64,000 nucleotides of DNA from Pseudaquabacterium pictum (GCF_005403045.1 NZ_BJCL01000002.1:558001-622000); one strand, 5' to 3'. Positions 1 through 8,699 are shown, counted from the stretch's first letter. Translations and numbers: made by a program. Notes: generated by a model not told the origin, from the letters alone.

Positions 1-1
1 C

Positions 2-571
2 AGCTGCGGCACCGTCGTGCTCACCGGCGGCAGCCTGACGCTGCGCAAGTACGCAAGCGACACCAAGGACTCGAACGGCTCGTACACCGACAACACCACC
101 GTGCTGGAGCAGACCTTCGACTTTTCGGAAGCTTCGCCCGACTGGATTGCGGGCTACGGCATGTCGGCACACATCGTCGGCATCTATGTCGCCTTCAATC
201 CGCTGACAGGCCGCAACGAGCTGGCGGGTGTGGACACCCCGTCGCTGTTCGGCACCTTCGGCCCGTTCGACGACAAGCACTGGGCACTGGAATGGGTCTC
301 CACCTACCTGCCGCTGGGATTCACCGGGCTGGTCGGAGAGGGGGAAGGCGTCGCCTACGACGGGCCGGATCCGGTGTTCCTGTACGAGAGCAACTGTCCA
401 GCGTTCAGCGGCGGAACGATCGGCGGGGTGGACTGCCTCCGACAGGCCCGCGCCGACGTGCCAGGCGCCGTTCCCACCTTCACCCGGGTGCCCGAACCCG
501 GCTCGCTGGCCCTGGCCGGCCTGGCGTTGGCTGCGTTGGCGGGTGTGCGGCGCCGGCGCAGCGCGCCCTGA
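2..571 (+). CDS. PEP-CTERM sorting domain protein (5' end outside window)
   Basis: The reading frame is open to the left edge, so the N-terminus and signal peptide are missing. The body is a secreted-type sequence without a recognisable catalytic domain and has a few cysteines. The last ~27 residues form a PEP-CTERM signal: VPEPGS, then a hydrophobic stretch (LALAGLALAALAGV), then the basic tail RRRRSAP. In this family that tail is recognised by an exosortase in the inner membrane and removed on export to the surface or exopolysaccharide matrix. No exosortase gene is in the window. The stop codon abuts the stop of the convergent regulator, with no base between them. Function of the mature part is unknown. 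Confidence 0.8.
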   Translation, partial: SCGTVVLTGGSLTLRKYASDTKDSNGSYTDNTTVLEQTFDFSEASPDWIAGYGMSAHIVGIYVAFNPLTGRNELAGVDTPSLFGTFGPFDDKHWALEWVSTYLPLGFTGLVGEGEGVAYDGPDPVFLYESNCPAFSGGTIGGVDCLRQARADVPGAVPTFTRVPEPGSLALAGLALAALAGVRRRRSAP

Positions 572-3370
572 TCAGCCACCGGCCATCGCCAGCGTGACGG
601 CCTCGGCGGTCTCCAGCCGCCGGCCGCGTTGCCAGGACGCGTCGTAGCGGTCATCCCCCAGCGCTCCGCGCAGCCGGTCGAGCAGGCCTTGCCAGTGGAC
701 GGCCAGCCGCAGCGGCCGCGGCAGCGCCAGCCGGTGGCGGGCTTGGGTGGCCGCCGCCGCCAGTTCCGCCGCGCGCTCGGCTGCGCCACCGGCCGCATGC
801 AGCGCGGCATGGTCTTCCAGGCTGTCGAGCAGCCCCTCGTTCATCTCGAAGTCGCGGAAGGCGCGCAGCGCCTCGGCCAGCCGCGGGCGGGCGGCATCGA
901 GCCGGCCGGCGGCCAGATCCGCCTTGCCCAGCCAGTGCAGCGCGTCGGCCTCGCCGCGCTTGTCCTCGGCGGCGCGGCAGATCGCCAGCGACGCCTCGAT
1001 CTGCTGCACCGCGCCATCCAGGTCGCCGGCCAGCCAGGCCAGCTGGCCCTGCATCAGCGCGCTCTCGCCCTCCACCTCGTGGTGGCCGATGGCATGGGCC
1101 AGCGCGCCGGCGGCGGCGAATTCAGCTGCCGCCGCGGCGTCGTCACCGGCCTGCAGCGCGATCTGCCCCAGGTGCAGCCGCGAGATCGCTTCGCCGACCT
1201 GGTCGCCATGTTCGCGGAACAGCGCCAGCGCTTCCTGCTCGCCGACCGCGGCGCCGGCGACATCGCCGGTCTGCAGCCGGGTGAGCGCCAGGGTGGACAG
1301 CGTGGCGGCGATCTGGATCGGATGGCCCAGCCGGCGGCGGATGACCAGGCACTGCTCCAGCAGGCGCAGCGCCTCGGCATGGGCGCCCTGGGCGCCGGCC
1401 AGGCCGGCGCCGGCGTACAGCACCCAGCCATGCGCCAGATCAGAGGCCTGCACGGCGGGCAGGGCCAGCGCCTCGGCCACCGCGGCACGGCCCTCGCTGG
1501 CGCGGCCGCGCAGCAGCCAGAAGCCCAGCAGGTTGACGCTGAGCTTGGCCGCCAGCACCGGATCGGCGCCGCCGGCCACGGCCAGCGCCCGGGCGGCACG
1601 CAGGTTGTCGGTCTCGGCCTCGAAGCGGCGCAGCCATTTCGCCTGGTCGGCGCCCTGCAGGCCGCGGCTGCCGTCCCGGGAGACGGCAAAGAAATGGTCG
1701 CAGTGGCGGGCGGCCACGGCCGGTGCATCGGGCGCGGCCTGAAGCTTCTCGGCCGCGTAGTCGCGCAGCGTGTCCAGCATGCGCAGGCGCTCGCCGTCGG
1801 TGGTGGTCTCGCGCATCACCAGTGACTTGTCCACCAGCGACTGCACCAGCCCCGGCACCGCGTCGTCGGCCACCGGCTCGGCAGCGCACACCGCCAGCGC
1901 CGCCTCGGCATCGAAGCCGCCGACGAACACCGCCAGCCGGTCGAACACGGTGCGCTCGGCCGCGGCCAGCATGTCGTAGGACCAGTCGACCAGGCCGCGC
2001 AGCGTCTGCTGGCGGGCCTGCAGGCGGCGGCTGCCGCCGGTCAGCAGCTCGAAGCGGCGGCGCAGGCCCTCGTTGATCTCGGCCACCTCCATGGTGCGCA
2101 TGCGGGCGGCGGCCAGCTCGATGGCCAGCGGGATGCCCTCCAGCCGCACCACCAGGTCGGCCACGTCGGCGGCGTCCTCATCGCCCAGTGCGTAGTCGGG
2201 CCGGTGGGCCAGCACCCGGTCGATGAACAGCCGCGCCGCGGTGGAGCGCTGCAGCGCCTGCACGCCATCGCCGCGGTTGGGCAGCGGCAACGGCTGGACC
2301 GGATAGCTCTGCTCGCCGGGCACGTCGAGCAGTTCGCGGCTGGAGGCCAGCACCTTCAGCTGCGGTGCCGCTTTGAGCAGTGCATAGACCAGATCGCCCG
2401 CCGGCTCGACCAGGTGCTCGCAGTTGTCGAAGACCAGCAGCGTGCGGCGCTGGCGCAGCTGGGCGCACAGGGTGTCGAGCAATGGCCGGCCGGGCTCTTC
2501 GGCGATGTCCAGCGCACGGGCGGTCTCGCTGACCACCAGGGCCGCGTCGCGCACCGCCGTCAGGTCGACGAACCAGGCGCCGTCGGGGTAGGCGAACAGC
2601 GTTTCCGACGCCACCTGCAGCGACAGCCGCGTCTTGCCCAGGCCGCCCATGCCCAGCAGCGTGACCAGGCGGGCACCGGCGGCCAGCTTGGCCTTCAGCT
2701 CGCGCAGTTCGCGCTCGCGGCCGATGAAGGCCGTGGGGTGCTGCGGCAGGTTGTTCGGGATGTCGGCCACCGGCAGCCAGCGGTCGCCGCTGCGCACCAC
2801 GCGGTGCACCTTGTCGCTGCCTTCGGGCGTGGTGAAGCGGGCGGCGTCCTCGCCGATCTCGAACAGCTCGGTCGGCGCGCTGACGCCCTTCATCACCCAG
2901 TGGCCGTGGCTCTGCAGCGGCCAGGGATGGTCCTCGCCCAGATCGGCCACTGCCTCGGGTGTCAGCAGTGTCTGGCCGCCGCCGGCGAGCGACATCACCC
3001 GCGCGGCCATGGGCTTGGCCAAGCCGTCCACCTCCAGCGGTTTGGCGCCGCGGGCGACATCGGCGGCGCTGTTCTCGCGCAGCACCACCGCACCCACATG
3101 CAGGCCGGCGCGGGCCTGCAGCGGCACCGGCAGCGTGGCCAGCGCGCGGTGGTAGGCCAGCGCATAGGCCACGGCATCGGCCGCGCGGTGGAACATCAGC
3201 AGCATGCCGTCGGTCTTGTCGATCTCGCGGCCGCCGTGCAGCGGCAGCAGGTCGCGGGCAGCGCGGTCATGGGCGGCCCAGACCGCAGCCATCGCAGCAT
3301 CGCCCAGGCGTTCGGACAGGCGGGTGCTCGCGACAACGTCGGTCAGCAGCAGTGCGCGGATCTCGGACAT
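572..3370 (-). CDS. Class III nucleotide cyclase domain / NB-ARC ATPase / TPR regulator
   Basis: A 932-residue cytoplasmic protein. The N-terminal ~170 residues are a class III cyclase homology domain with both metal aspartates (LLTDVVAST and KTDGMLLMF). A NB-ARC type P-loop ATPase follows: FIGRERE, Walker A GMGGLGKT, Walker B LLVFDN, then ASSRELL and GIPLAIELAAARM. The C-terminal half is TPR-like helical repeat. This is the layout of AfsR/MalT-like STAND signalling proteins in which the cyclase domain replaces a DNA-binding domain. The position usually holding the transition-state Asn (VNLAAR) reads AKPMAAR, so cyclase activity is doubtful. The start at MSEIRALLLTD was chosen because the cyclase domain begins there; sequence upstream in the frame is unlike a protein. 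Inducer unknown. Confidence 0.85.
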   Translation of the reverse strand: MSEIRALLLTDVVASTRLSERLGDAAMAAVWAAHDRAARDLLPLHGGREIDKTDGMLLMFHRAADAVAYALAYHRALATLPVPLQARAGLHVGAVVLRENSAADVARGAKPLEVDGLAKPMAARVMSLAGGGQTLLTPEAVADLGEDHPWPLQSHGHWVMKGVSAPTELFEIGEDAARFTTPEGSDKVHRVVRSGDRWLPVADIPNNLPQHPTAFIGRERELRELKAKLAAGARLVTLLGMGGLGKTRLSLQVASETLFAYPDGAWFVDLTAVRDAALVVSETARALDIAEEPGRPLLDTLCAQLRQRRTLLVFDNCEHLVEPAGDLVYALLKAAPQLKVLASSRELLDVPGEQSYPVQPLPLPNRGDGVQALQRSTAARLFIDRVLAHRPDYALGDEDAADVADLVVRLEGIPLAIELAAARMRTMEVAEINEGLRRRFELLTGGSRRLQARQQTLRGLVDWSYDMLAAAERTVFDRLAVFVGGFDAEAALAVCAAEPVADDAVPGLVQSLVDKSLVMRETTTDGERLRMLDTLRDYAAEKLQAAPDAPAVAARHCDHFFAVSRDGSRGLQGADQAKWLRRFEAETDNLRAARALAVAGGADPVLAAKLSVNLLGFWLLRGRASEGRAAVAEALALPAVQASDLAHGWVLYAGAGLAGAQGAHAEALRLLEQCLVIRRRLGHPIQIAATLSTLALTRLQTGDVAGAAVGEQEALALFREHGDQVGEAISRLHLGQIALQAGDDAAAAAEFAAAGALAHAIGHHEVEGESALMQGQLAWLAGDLDGAVQQIEASLAICRAAEDKRGEADALHWLGKADLAAGRLDAARPRLAEALRAFRDFEMNEGLLDSLEDHAALHAAGGAAERAAELAAAATQARHRLALPRPLRLAVHWQGLLDRLRGALGDDRYDASWQRGRRLETAEAVTLAMAGG

Positions 3371-3514
3371 CCCGCCATCATGCCGTGCGCCGCGCGGCGG
3401 CGCGACGCGCGGCCCGCAGACCCGGGTCCGGCAACCCTGGTGCAAGCCCCTAGACCGGCCTCCCTCCTGGCGACACCGGGTGGCGGCCACAATCGGTTGG
3501 CAACCTGAACTTGT

Positions 3515-4336
3515 ATGCAAGACATGGCCACCCGTCACCCCCACACCGGCGCGCCCAGCCGGCTGCACTCGCTGATCGAATGGCGGGCGCTGGCCGAGAT
3601 GGCGGTGCTGCCGTTCACCTGGCCGGCGCTGGCCCAGCTGCCGCGGGGCGACGGCCACCCGGTGCTGCTGCTGCCCGGCTTCATGGCCGACGAGGGCTCG
3701 CTGTTTGCGCTGAAGGCCTTCCTGGCCGGCCGCGGCTATGCGGTCGAGACCTGGGGCCTGGGCCGCAACATCGGCTTCCAGCGCCGCCATGCGCAGGCGC
3801 TGGAGCAGAAGATCCGCCACCTGCACCACGGCACCGGGCGGCGCGTCAGCCTGGTGGGTTGGAGCCTGGGCGGCGTGTTCGCGCTGTACGGCGCGCTGCA
3901 GGCGCCCGAGTGCGTGCGCCAGCTGGTCACGCTGGGCAGCCCGGTGAATGTGGGGCCCGAGGGCAGCCAGGCCTCGCCGCTGGTGAAGGCGCTCTACCGC
4001 ATGGTGGCCCATCCGCTGGGCGCCGAGGTGCATGTGATGCAGCCGCGCGCCAAGCAGCTGCGCGAGCACCTGCTGCCGGCCGTGCCGATGAGCTGCCTCT
4101 ACAGCATCAGCGACGGCGTGGTGCCGCCGCAGGAGGCCACGGTGGACGGCCCGCAGCAGCAGTGCGAGAACATCCGCGTCGCCGGCAGCCACACCGGCCT
4201 GGGCTTCAATGCGATGGTGATGTGCATCGTCGCCGACCGGCTGGCGCAGCCGGAGGGCGACTGGAAGCCGTTCAACCCGGCCGGCCTGCCCGGCGCGCTC
4301 TACCGGCTGATGACCCACGCGGCCGTGCCGCTGTAG
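3515..4336 (+). CDS. Alpha/beta hydrolase (lipase/esterase-like)
   Basis: A 273-residue alpha/beta hydrolase. The HPVLLLPGFMADEGS segment supplies the oxyanion-hole strand and loop. The nucleophile elbow is GWSLGG with Ser117, and a likely catalytic His lies in the VAGSHTGLGFNAMV segment. No signal peptide is obvious, so it is probably cytoplasmic. A second Met (MATRHP, at 3524) is an equally plausible start. The last 65 bases overlap the 3' end of the convergent WS/DGAT-like gene. That neighbour and the nearby phasin suggest a role in acyl ester or storage-lipid turnover, which is inference from context only. The natural substrate is unknown. Confidence 0.85.
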   Translation: MQDMATRHPHTGAPSRLHSLIEWRALAEMAVLPFTWPALAQLPRGDGHPVLLLPGFMADEGSLFALKAFLAGRGYAVETWGLGRNIGFQRRHAQALEQKIRHLHHGTGRRVSLVGWSLGGVFALYGALQAPECVRQLVTLGSPVNVGPEGSQASPLVKALYRMVAHPLGAEVHVMQPRAKQLREHLLPAVPMSCLYSISDGVVPPQEATVDGPQQQCENIRVAGSHTGLGFNAMVMCIVADRLAQPEGDWKPFNPAGLPGALYRLMTHAAVPL

Positions 4337-5846
4337 GCGCGGCCGCCGCGGCGGGCCGCATGCTGCGGGCCGCTGGCTTGGCAACTTGGGCGGGCTTCAC
4401 CGGCTTGGCCGCCGCAACGCGGCGCACCGGCCGCTGCACCGTCAACGCCAGGTACTCCTGGAAGCTGTCGCGCAGGCACTGCGCGAACACCTCGGGGTCG
4501 GGCATCAGCTCGCGGCAGCTGGTGGGCGAGATGACCAGCCGGCCGTCGTAGCGGGTGACGGCGAAGGCCAGGCCCAGACCGTCGGTGATGGGCAGGATGG
4601 CCGAGAAGTAGCTCAGCCGCGCGCCGCAGAGGTACATCGGCTGGGTGGGCGCCGGCAGGTGGGCCAGCGTGCAGTTGGCCGGCGGCGTGCTGCTGCCCAG
4701 GCGGGCGCTGGCGCGGCCCACCAGGCGGCGGCTCCAGGCCAGCAGCGCGGCGCTGGCCTGCTCGCCGGCCTCGGCCAGCGCCGGGCTGCCCAGCAGGCGG
4801 GCCACCTCGTCGGGCGCGTCCTGTGCCTGGGCAGCCAGCGTGGTCAGGCGCTGGCGGGCGTCGGCGATGTCGGTGCCCAGGCGCACATGGCGCCAGCGCA
4901 GCGCCAGCGGGTCGGTGCCGTCGGCCGCCGCCTCGGGCTGGATGGCGGCCAGGCTGTGGGTGGGCGGCAGCTCGCCGTTGGCATCGAGGTAGCGGCGCAG
5001 CGCGCCGCCGATCACCGCGGCCACCGCGTCGTCGACGCTGGCGCCCGGCACCAGCGCGCAGATGGCGGCGAACTCCGCCTCGGTGAAGCGCCGGGTCTCG
5101 AACACCCGGTGCGGCGAGACGATGGCGTTGAAGCGGGTGGCCGGCAGGTTCTGCGGCCGCAGCAGCATCTCGCTGGCCAGGGCCACGGCGGCCGGCGCCA
5201 CGCTGGTGGCGGCGCGCAGCAGCGGCCGTGCCAGCCGCAGCGGCGCAGTGGCCGAGTTGACCAGGCCCTTGCGCACCAGGCGCAGCCGGCCCGGTGCCGA
5301 TTCGGCGAACCACGGTGCCGGCGGCGGCGGCGCTGCCGGCGCGGCCTGGGTGTCGTAGAGCAGGCTGCTCAGTGCGCCCAGGCGGTGCAGGTCCACCGCG
5401 GCCAGGTGGGTCTTGAACAGCAGCGCGAAGCTGCCGGGCGGCAGGTCGAGGAAGCTGTCCAGGCCTTCGATGACGTAGGCCTCCCACAGCGGGCGGTCCA
5501 GGTCGAGCGCCCGTGCATGGATGCGCGAGACCTGGATGCAGAACTGCCGCCAGTCGCCCGGCTTGGGCAGGGCGATGTGGCGGACGTGGTATTCCAGGTC
5601 GAAGTTCGGATCGTCCACCCAGTACGGGTGGTCCAGCCCCAGCGGCACCCGCTGCAGCCGCTGGCGGAACAGCGGCGCGGCCGACAGCCGGCCCTCGATG
5701 TGGGCCAGGATCTGCTTGAAGCGCACCACGCCGCCGGGCGCCGTGCGCTGGTCATGGATGTGCAGCAGGCTGACGTTGGCGTTGGCCTGCGCGGTGTCGG
5801 TGTACAGGAAGCCGGCGTCGTGGCCGCTGAGTTGGCGCATCGGCAT
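4272..5846 (-). CDS. Wax ester synthase/diacylglycerol acyltransferase (WS/DGAT)-like protein
   Basis: A 524-residue member of the WS/DGAT acyltransferase family. These enzymes join acyl-CoA to long-chain alcohols or diacylglycerol to make neutral lipid. Family marks are the N-terminal MRQLSGHDAGFLY, the DRPLWEAYVIEGL segment, and a C-terminal NCTLAHLPAPTQPMYLCGA region like the conserved ND/NVPGP part. The usual HHxxxDG active-site motif reads H147-L-A-A-V-D152-L: the second His, considered the catalytic base, and the final Gly are absent. Substrate range or activity may therefore differ. The C-terminal ~50 residues are Ala/Pro/Arg-rich low complexity and include the stretch overlapping the convergent hydrolase gene; a shorter ancestral C-terminus is possible. 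The phasin-like gene lies 28 bases upstream on the same strand. Confidence 0.85.
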   Translation of the reverse strand: MPMRQLSGHDAGFLYTDTAQANANVSLLHIHDQRTAPGGVVRFKQILAHIEGRLSAAPLFRQRLQRVPLGLDHPYWVDDPNFDLEYHVRHIALPKPGDWRQFCIQVSRIHARALDLDRPLWEAYVIEGLDSFLDLPPGSFALLFKTHLAAVDLHRLGALSSLLYDTQAAPAAPPPPAPWFAESAPGRLRLVRKGLVNSATAPLRLARPLLRAATSVAPAAVALASEMLLRPQNLPATRFNAIVSPHRVFETRRFTEAEFAAICALVPGASVDDAVAAVIGGALRRYLDANGELPPTHSLAAIQPEAAADGTDPLALRWRHVRLGTDIADARQRLTTLAAQAQDAPDEVARLLGSPALAEAGEQASAALLAWSRRLVGRASARLGSSTPPANCTLAHLPAPTQPMYLCGARLSYFSAILPITDGLGLAFAVTRYDGRLVISPTSCRELMPDPEVFAQCLRDSFQEYLALTVQRPVRRVAAAKPVKPAQVAKPAARSMRPAAAAAPTAARPRGSSAGRARRAGRPG

Positions 5847-5874
5847 CGGCGGGCCCGGCTGCTGGTTCCGACGG

Positions 5875-6672
5875 TCAGGCGGCAGCGACGGTGGCTGCGG
5901 CGTCCTGGGCGGCCTGCACCACGGCGGCGGCCTTGGCGCGGGTGCGCTTGGCCGGCTGGGTGGCGGCGGCCACGGCCTTCTTCACCTGCGGCTTGGCGGC
6001 CACCTTCTTCGCCTGGGCCTTGACGGCCTTGACCGGCTTGGCAACCGCCTCGCTCACGGCGTCGGCAGCCTTGGTGGCCTGGGCCTTGGTGCGACGCACG
6101 GCGGTCTTGACCTCGGCCTTCACCTCGGCAGCCGCCTCGGCCACCACGTCGGTGGCGTCGGCCTTGGCACGGCGCACGCGCTTGCCGGCGGCCTTGGCGG
6201 CCTTCTTGGCCTTGGCACCGGCGGCCACGTCGGCCAGCTTGTCGGCGCCCGAGGCCACGCGCTCGGACAGCGCCAGGCCCAGCTTGGCACCCGGCAGGCT
6301 GACGCGCACGGCGGCCTGCAGGCCGGTGGCCACCACCTTGTTGTCGACGCCGCCGGCCAGGTCGGCCACGCGCTTGACCTGGCTGGTCACGCTGTCGGCG
6401 CTGACGGCGATGGCACGGCTGGTGCGCTCGCTGACCGCGTCCAGGCCCTGGTGGGCCAGCTGGCCGAGGTTGTCGCCGGCGCGGCGCACCGCGGCGGCCA
6501 GGGCGGGCACGTAGGGCTCGGCACCGCGCTGGGCGGCCTGGTCGACACCGTCACGCACCACGGCGATCAGGCGCTGGCCGCCGCTGCGGTAGGCGCGCAG
6601 GGTGCGCTCGGCGGCGTGGCGGTAGTTGGCGACGGTCTTCAGGGTGACGGTGCGCAGGCTGGTCGTGGTCAT
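5875..6672 (-). CDS. Phasin-like protein with histone H1-like Ala/Lys-rich tail (PhaF-type)
   Basis: A 265-residue protein in two parts. Residues ~1-145 are amphipathic helical sequence typical of phasin-like granule coat proteins. Residues ~146-265 are an Ala/Lys/Val-rich tail with repeated KAAK, AKPVKAVKA and KPQVKKA segments like histone H1 and the AlgP/PhaF tails. In Pseudomonas, PhaF uses such a tail to bind DNA while the phasin part coats polyhydroxyalkanoate granules. The same bridging role is inferred here. The start MTTTSLRTV is preceded by an AAGGA ribosome site six bases upstream. The gene precedes the WS/DGAT-like gene, so the granules concerned could hold wax ester or triacylglycerol as well as PHA. 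A general histone-like protein is the main alternative. Confidence 0.7.
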   Translation of the reverse strand: MTTTSLRTVTLKTVANYRHAAERTLRAYRSGGQRLIAVVRDGVDQAAQRGAEPYVPALAAAVRRAGDNLGQLAHQGLDAVSERTSRAIAVSADSVTSQVKRVADLAGGVDNKVVATGLQAAVRVSLPGAKLGLALSERVASGADKLADVAAGAKAKKAAKAAGKRVRRAKADATDVVAEAAAEVKAEVKTAVRRTKAQATKAADAVSEAVAKPVKAVKAQAKKVAAKPQVKKAVAAATQPAKRTRAKAAAVVQAAQDAAATVAAA

Positions 6673-6781
6673 GGTGATCCTTGGTGGAATGGTGGTGGTG
6701 CCGGACTCGGATGGTGCTTGCCAGCACCCATGACCACAGTGTGACCAGCCTGCCCTAGAGGGCGAAACCCAAAACCGCGGG

Positions 6782-6826
6782 TTGACCCTAGGCTGTGCAC
6801 TCCAATTCTGCGCTGCAGCGCAGAAT
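6782..6826 (+). promoter_or_regulatory. Candidate promoter with a perfect 22-base palindrome over the -10 region
   Basis: In the 159-base gap between the divergent phasin-like gene and the gene at 6832, a TTGACC hexamer (6782-6787) is followed after 16 bases by AATTCT (6804-6809), a plausible -35/-10 pair. A perfect palindrome with arm ATTCTGCGCTG spans 6805-6826 and covers the -10 and the expected transcription start. A repressor bound there would block the rightward promoter and might affect the leftward phasin promoter. It contains CTGC...GCAG. PhaR-type phasin regulators are reported to prefer TGC/GCA-rich sites, so PhaR is one possible binder; this is weak inference. Confidence 0.45.
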
Positions 6827-6831
6827 GCGCC

Positions 6832-7797
6832 ATGCCTCCGATCGATCCTGACGACGACCCGACGCACGCCCTGGATGATTTTGTCCGGCGCATGCGCCAG
6901 CCCGCCGGCGCACCACCGGCGCCGCCCGATCTGGCGGACCTGGACCTGCGCCTGCAGCCCGACACGCCCGCGGCCGCGCGCCGCGGTGGCGTGCTGCGCA
7001 GCGGCCAGCGCTGGACGGCCGACGATGTGGAAGACGTGCCGGTGGTCGACCTGCCGCGCCCGCCACCCCCGGCCACCGACATCCCGCAGGTGACGCTGCC
7101 GCCGGTCGACCTGCAGGCCGAGCAGTTGCTGGCCGCGCTGCAGCCCGAGGTCGACCTGCCCGCGGTGGACGCCCCACCGCCGCCGGATGCCGACAGCTTG
7201 GCAGACACCACGCGCAGCGCGCGCGACTTCGCCGCCTCGCAGTGGGACCTGGACGACCAGGCCGCCAGCGAACCGGTCTGGCAACCCGACCCCGCCGCGC
7301 TGCAGCTGCGCACGGCCAGCCACCCGCGGCTGCTGCCGCAGTGGCAGCCGACCGCCTGGGTGGGCGCGGTGCGCCTGGTCTTCGACAGCGCCACCGAATT
7401 CGTGCAGACCGCCAGCGGCCCAGCGGTGGAGACCTACACCGCGCACCGCCTGCTGCTGCTGTGGCCGCCGCAGGCCGGCGCGGGCCTGCCCGGCCGCTGG
7501 CCGCAGCAGGCCCAGTTGCTGGCCGTGCCGGCGCGGGAGGTGGGCGTGGCGGCGCTGGCGCTGCTGCCGGCGGACGCCACGCTGTGGTTGATGCCCGCCA
7601 GCGAGGGCGTCGACTGGGCGCTGGGCGCCGAGCTGGTGCTGCACCACCTGCCCACGCTGCGGCCCTACCAGCTGCAGCGGCTGCGCGACTTCATCGCCGC
7701 CGAGCGTGAAGCCGACTTCGCGCGGCTGAACGACCGCTACCACCAGCCGGTGCCTGGTGCCGCGGTCATGCCACGGCCGGTTGCCGGCACCCGCTGA
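6832..7797 (+). CDS. Hypothetical protein, acidic Pro-rich N-terminus
   Basis: Not recognised. It is a 321-residue cytoplasmic-type protein. The first ~160 residues are acidic and proline-rich (for example PRPPPPATDI and DAPPPPDADS), probably disordered. The last ~150 residues look like a folded alpha/beta domain starting near LRTASHPRLLPQWQPTAWVG and ending with a helical segment (LRDFIAAEREADFARLNDRY). No signal peptide, transmembrane helix or metal motif was seen. There is no clear ribosome site because the palindrome ends six bases before the ATG, so translation may start from a very short leader. It is divergent from the phasin gene and convergent with the DUF429 gene. Confidence 0.6.
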   Translation: MPPIDPDDDPTHALDDFVRRMRQPAGAPPAPPDLADLDLRLQPDTPAAARRGGVLRSGQRWTADDVEDVPVVDLPRPPPPATDIPQVTLPPVDLQAEQLLAALQPEVDLPAVDAPPPPDADSLADTTRSARDFAASQWDLDDQAASEPVWQPDPAALQLRTASHPRLLPQWQPTAWVGAVRLVFDSATEFVQTASGPAVETYTAHRLLLLWPPQAGAGLPGRWPQQAQLLAVPAREVGVAALALLPADATLWLMPASEGVDWALGAELVLHHLPTLRPYQLQRLRDFIAAEREADFARLNDRYHQPVPGAAVMPRPVAGTR

Positions 7798-7815
7798 GCC
7801 ACCGGCACGGCCGGC

Positions 7816-8634
7816 TCAGGCGCTGACGATCCAGCCCTCCAGCGGATCCACCCTGGCCGGCAGACCCCAGCCGGGCTGCTGCGCCGCCCAGGCCGCCTGC
7901 ACCAGGCACAGCACCGCATCCAGCGCATCGCCGCTGGCATCGTCGGCCAGCGCGTCGCGCTGGGCGGCGGTCAGCCGGATGCGCAGGCCCAGGCGGCTGC
8001 GGCCCTGCTCCAGCGCCTCCAGCAGGTCCTTGCGGGCGATCAGGCGCTCGGGGGTCTGCTTGGCGCGGTCGTCGCTCTTGTAGGAGCGGTTGCCGATCAA
8101 TTCGCGCGCCAGCAGGCCGGGGTAGGCCTCCAGCGCCACCCTCTGGGAGTCGCCCACGCCGGGCGCATGGGCCGGCAGGCACACACCGGCCGCACGCAGC
8201 AGCGGCACGCCGGCATGCAGCATGTAGGCCACCGGCGGGTTCACCCATTTCATCGACGGGCTGCTGCCGGCCGGGCCGTCGCAGGCGCGGTGGGCGAACT
8301 TGCCGCCCACCGGCCGCGCGGCGCAGAAGGCGGCGAAGGTGTCGCGGATGGTCGGCCGGTCCAGCGCGGCATAGTGGTCCATGCAGGCCGCCCAGTCGGT
8401 GGGCCAGCCCAGTGTCTGCACCAGCTCACGCGGCAGGCCGAAGGGCAGGTCGAAGCCGCCCACCCAGGGCTCCGGGCGGGCCAGCCAGTCGGCCAGCGCG
8501 GGCAGGTTGTCAAAGCGGTGGGCGGGGCCCAGCTGCAGCGCAGCGCCACGCAGCTGACCGGTGGCCAGGGTGACCGGCTTGCGCGGCGTGGGGCGGCTGG
8601 AGAAGTCAACGCCGATCAGCAGGGAGGCAGTCAT
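7816..8634 (-). CDS. DUF429 domain protein (predicted RNase H-fold nuclease family)
   Basis: A 272-residue protein matching DUF429, a family predicted to adopt an RNase H-like fold. The first strand carries GVDFSS, and a second strand carries GGFDLPFGL; the aspartates in these are expected metal ligands. Later conserved parts are the VNPPVAYMLHAGVP segment, LEAYPGLL, and ADDASGDALDAVLCLVQA with acidic residues near the C-terminus. The start MTASLLIGVDFSS places the first strand at the N-terminus as in other family members. Substrate and pathway are unknown. It converges with the gene at 6832 and is divergent from the AsmA-like gene. Confidence 0.75.
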   Translation of the reverse strand: MTASLLIGVDFSSRPTPRKPVTLATGQLRGAALQLGPAHRFDNLPALADWLARPEPWVGGFDLPFGLPRELVQTLGWPTDWAACMDHYAALDRPTIRDTFAAFCAARPVGGKFAHRACDGPAGSSPSMKWVNPPVAYMLHAGVPLLRAAGVCLPAHAPGVGDSQRVALEAYPGLLARELIGNRSYKSDDRAKQTPERLIARKDLLEALEQGRSRLGLRIRLTAAQRDALADDASGDALDAVLCLVQAAWAAQQPGWGLPARVDPLEGWIVSA

Positions 8635-8699
8635 CGCCGGCATTCTGTCCGTCCGCGTGCAGCTAGGATCTCGCCCCCGTCCCATGGCCCCTGTTCTCT

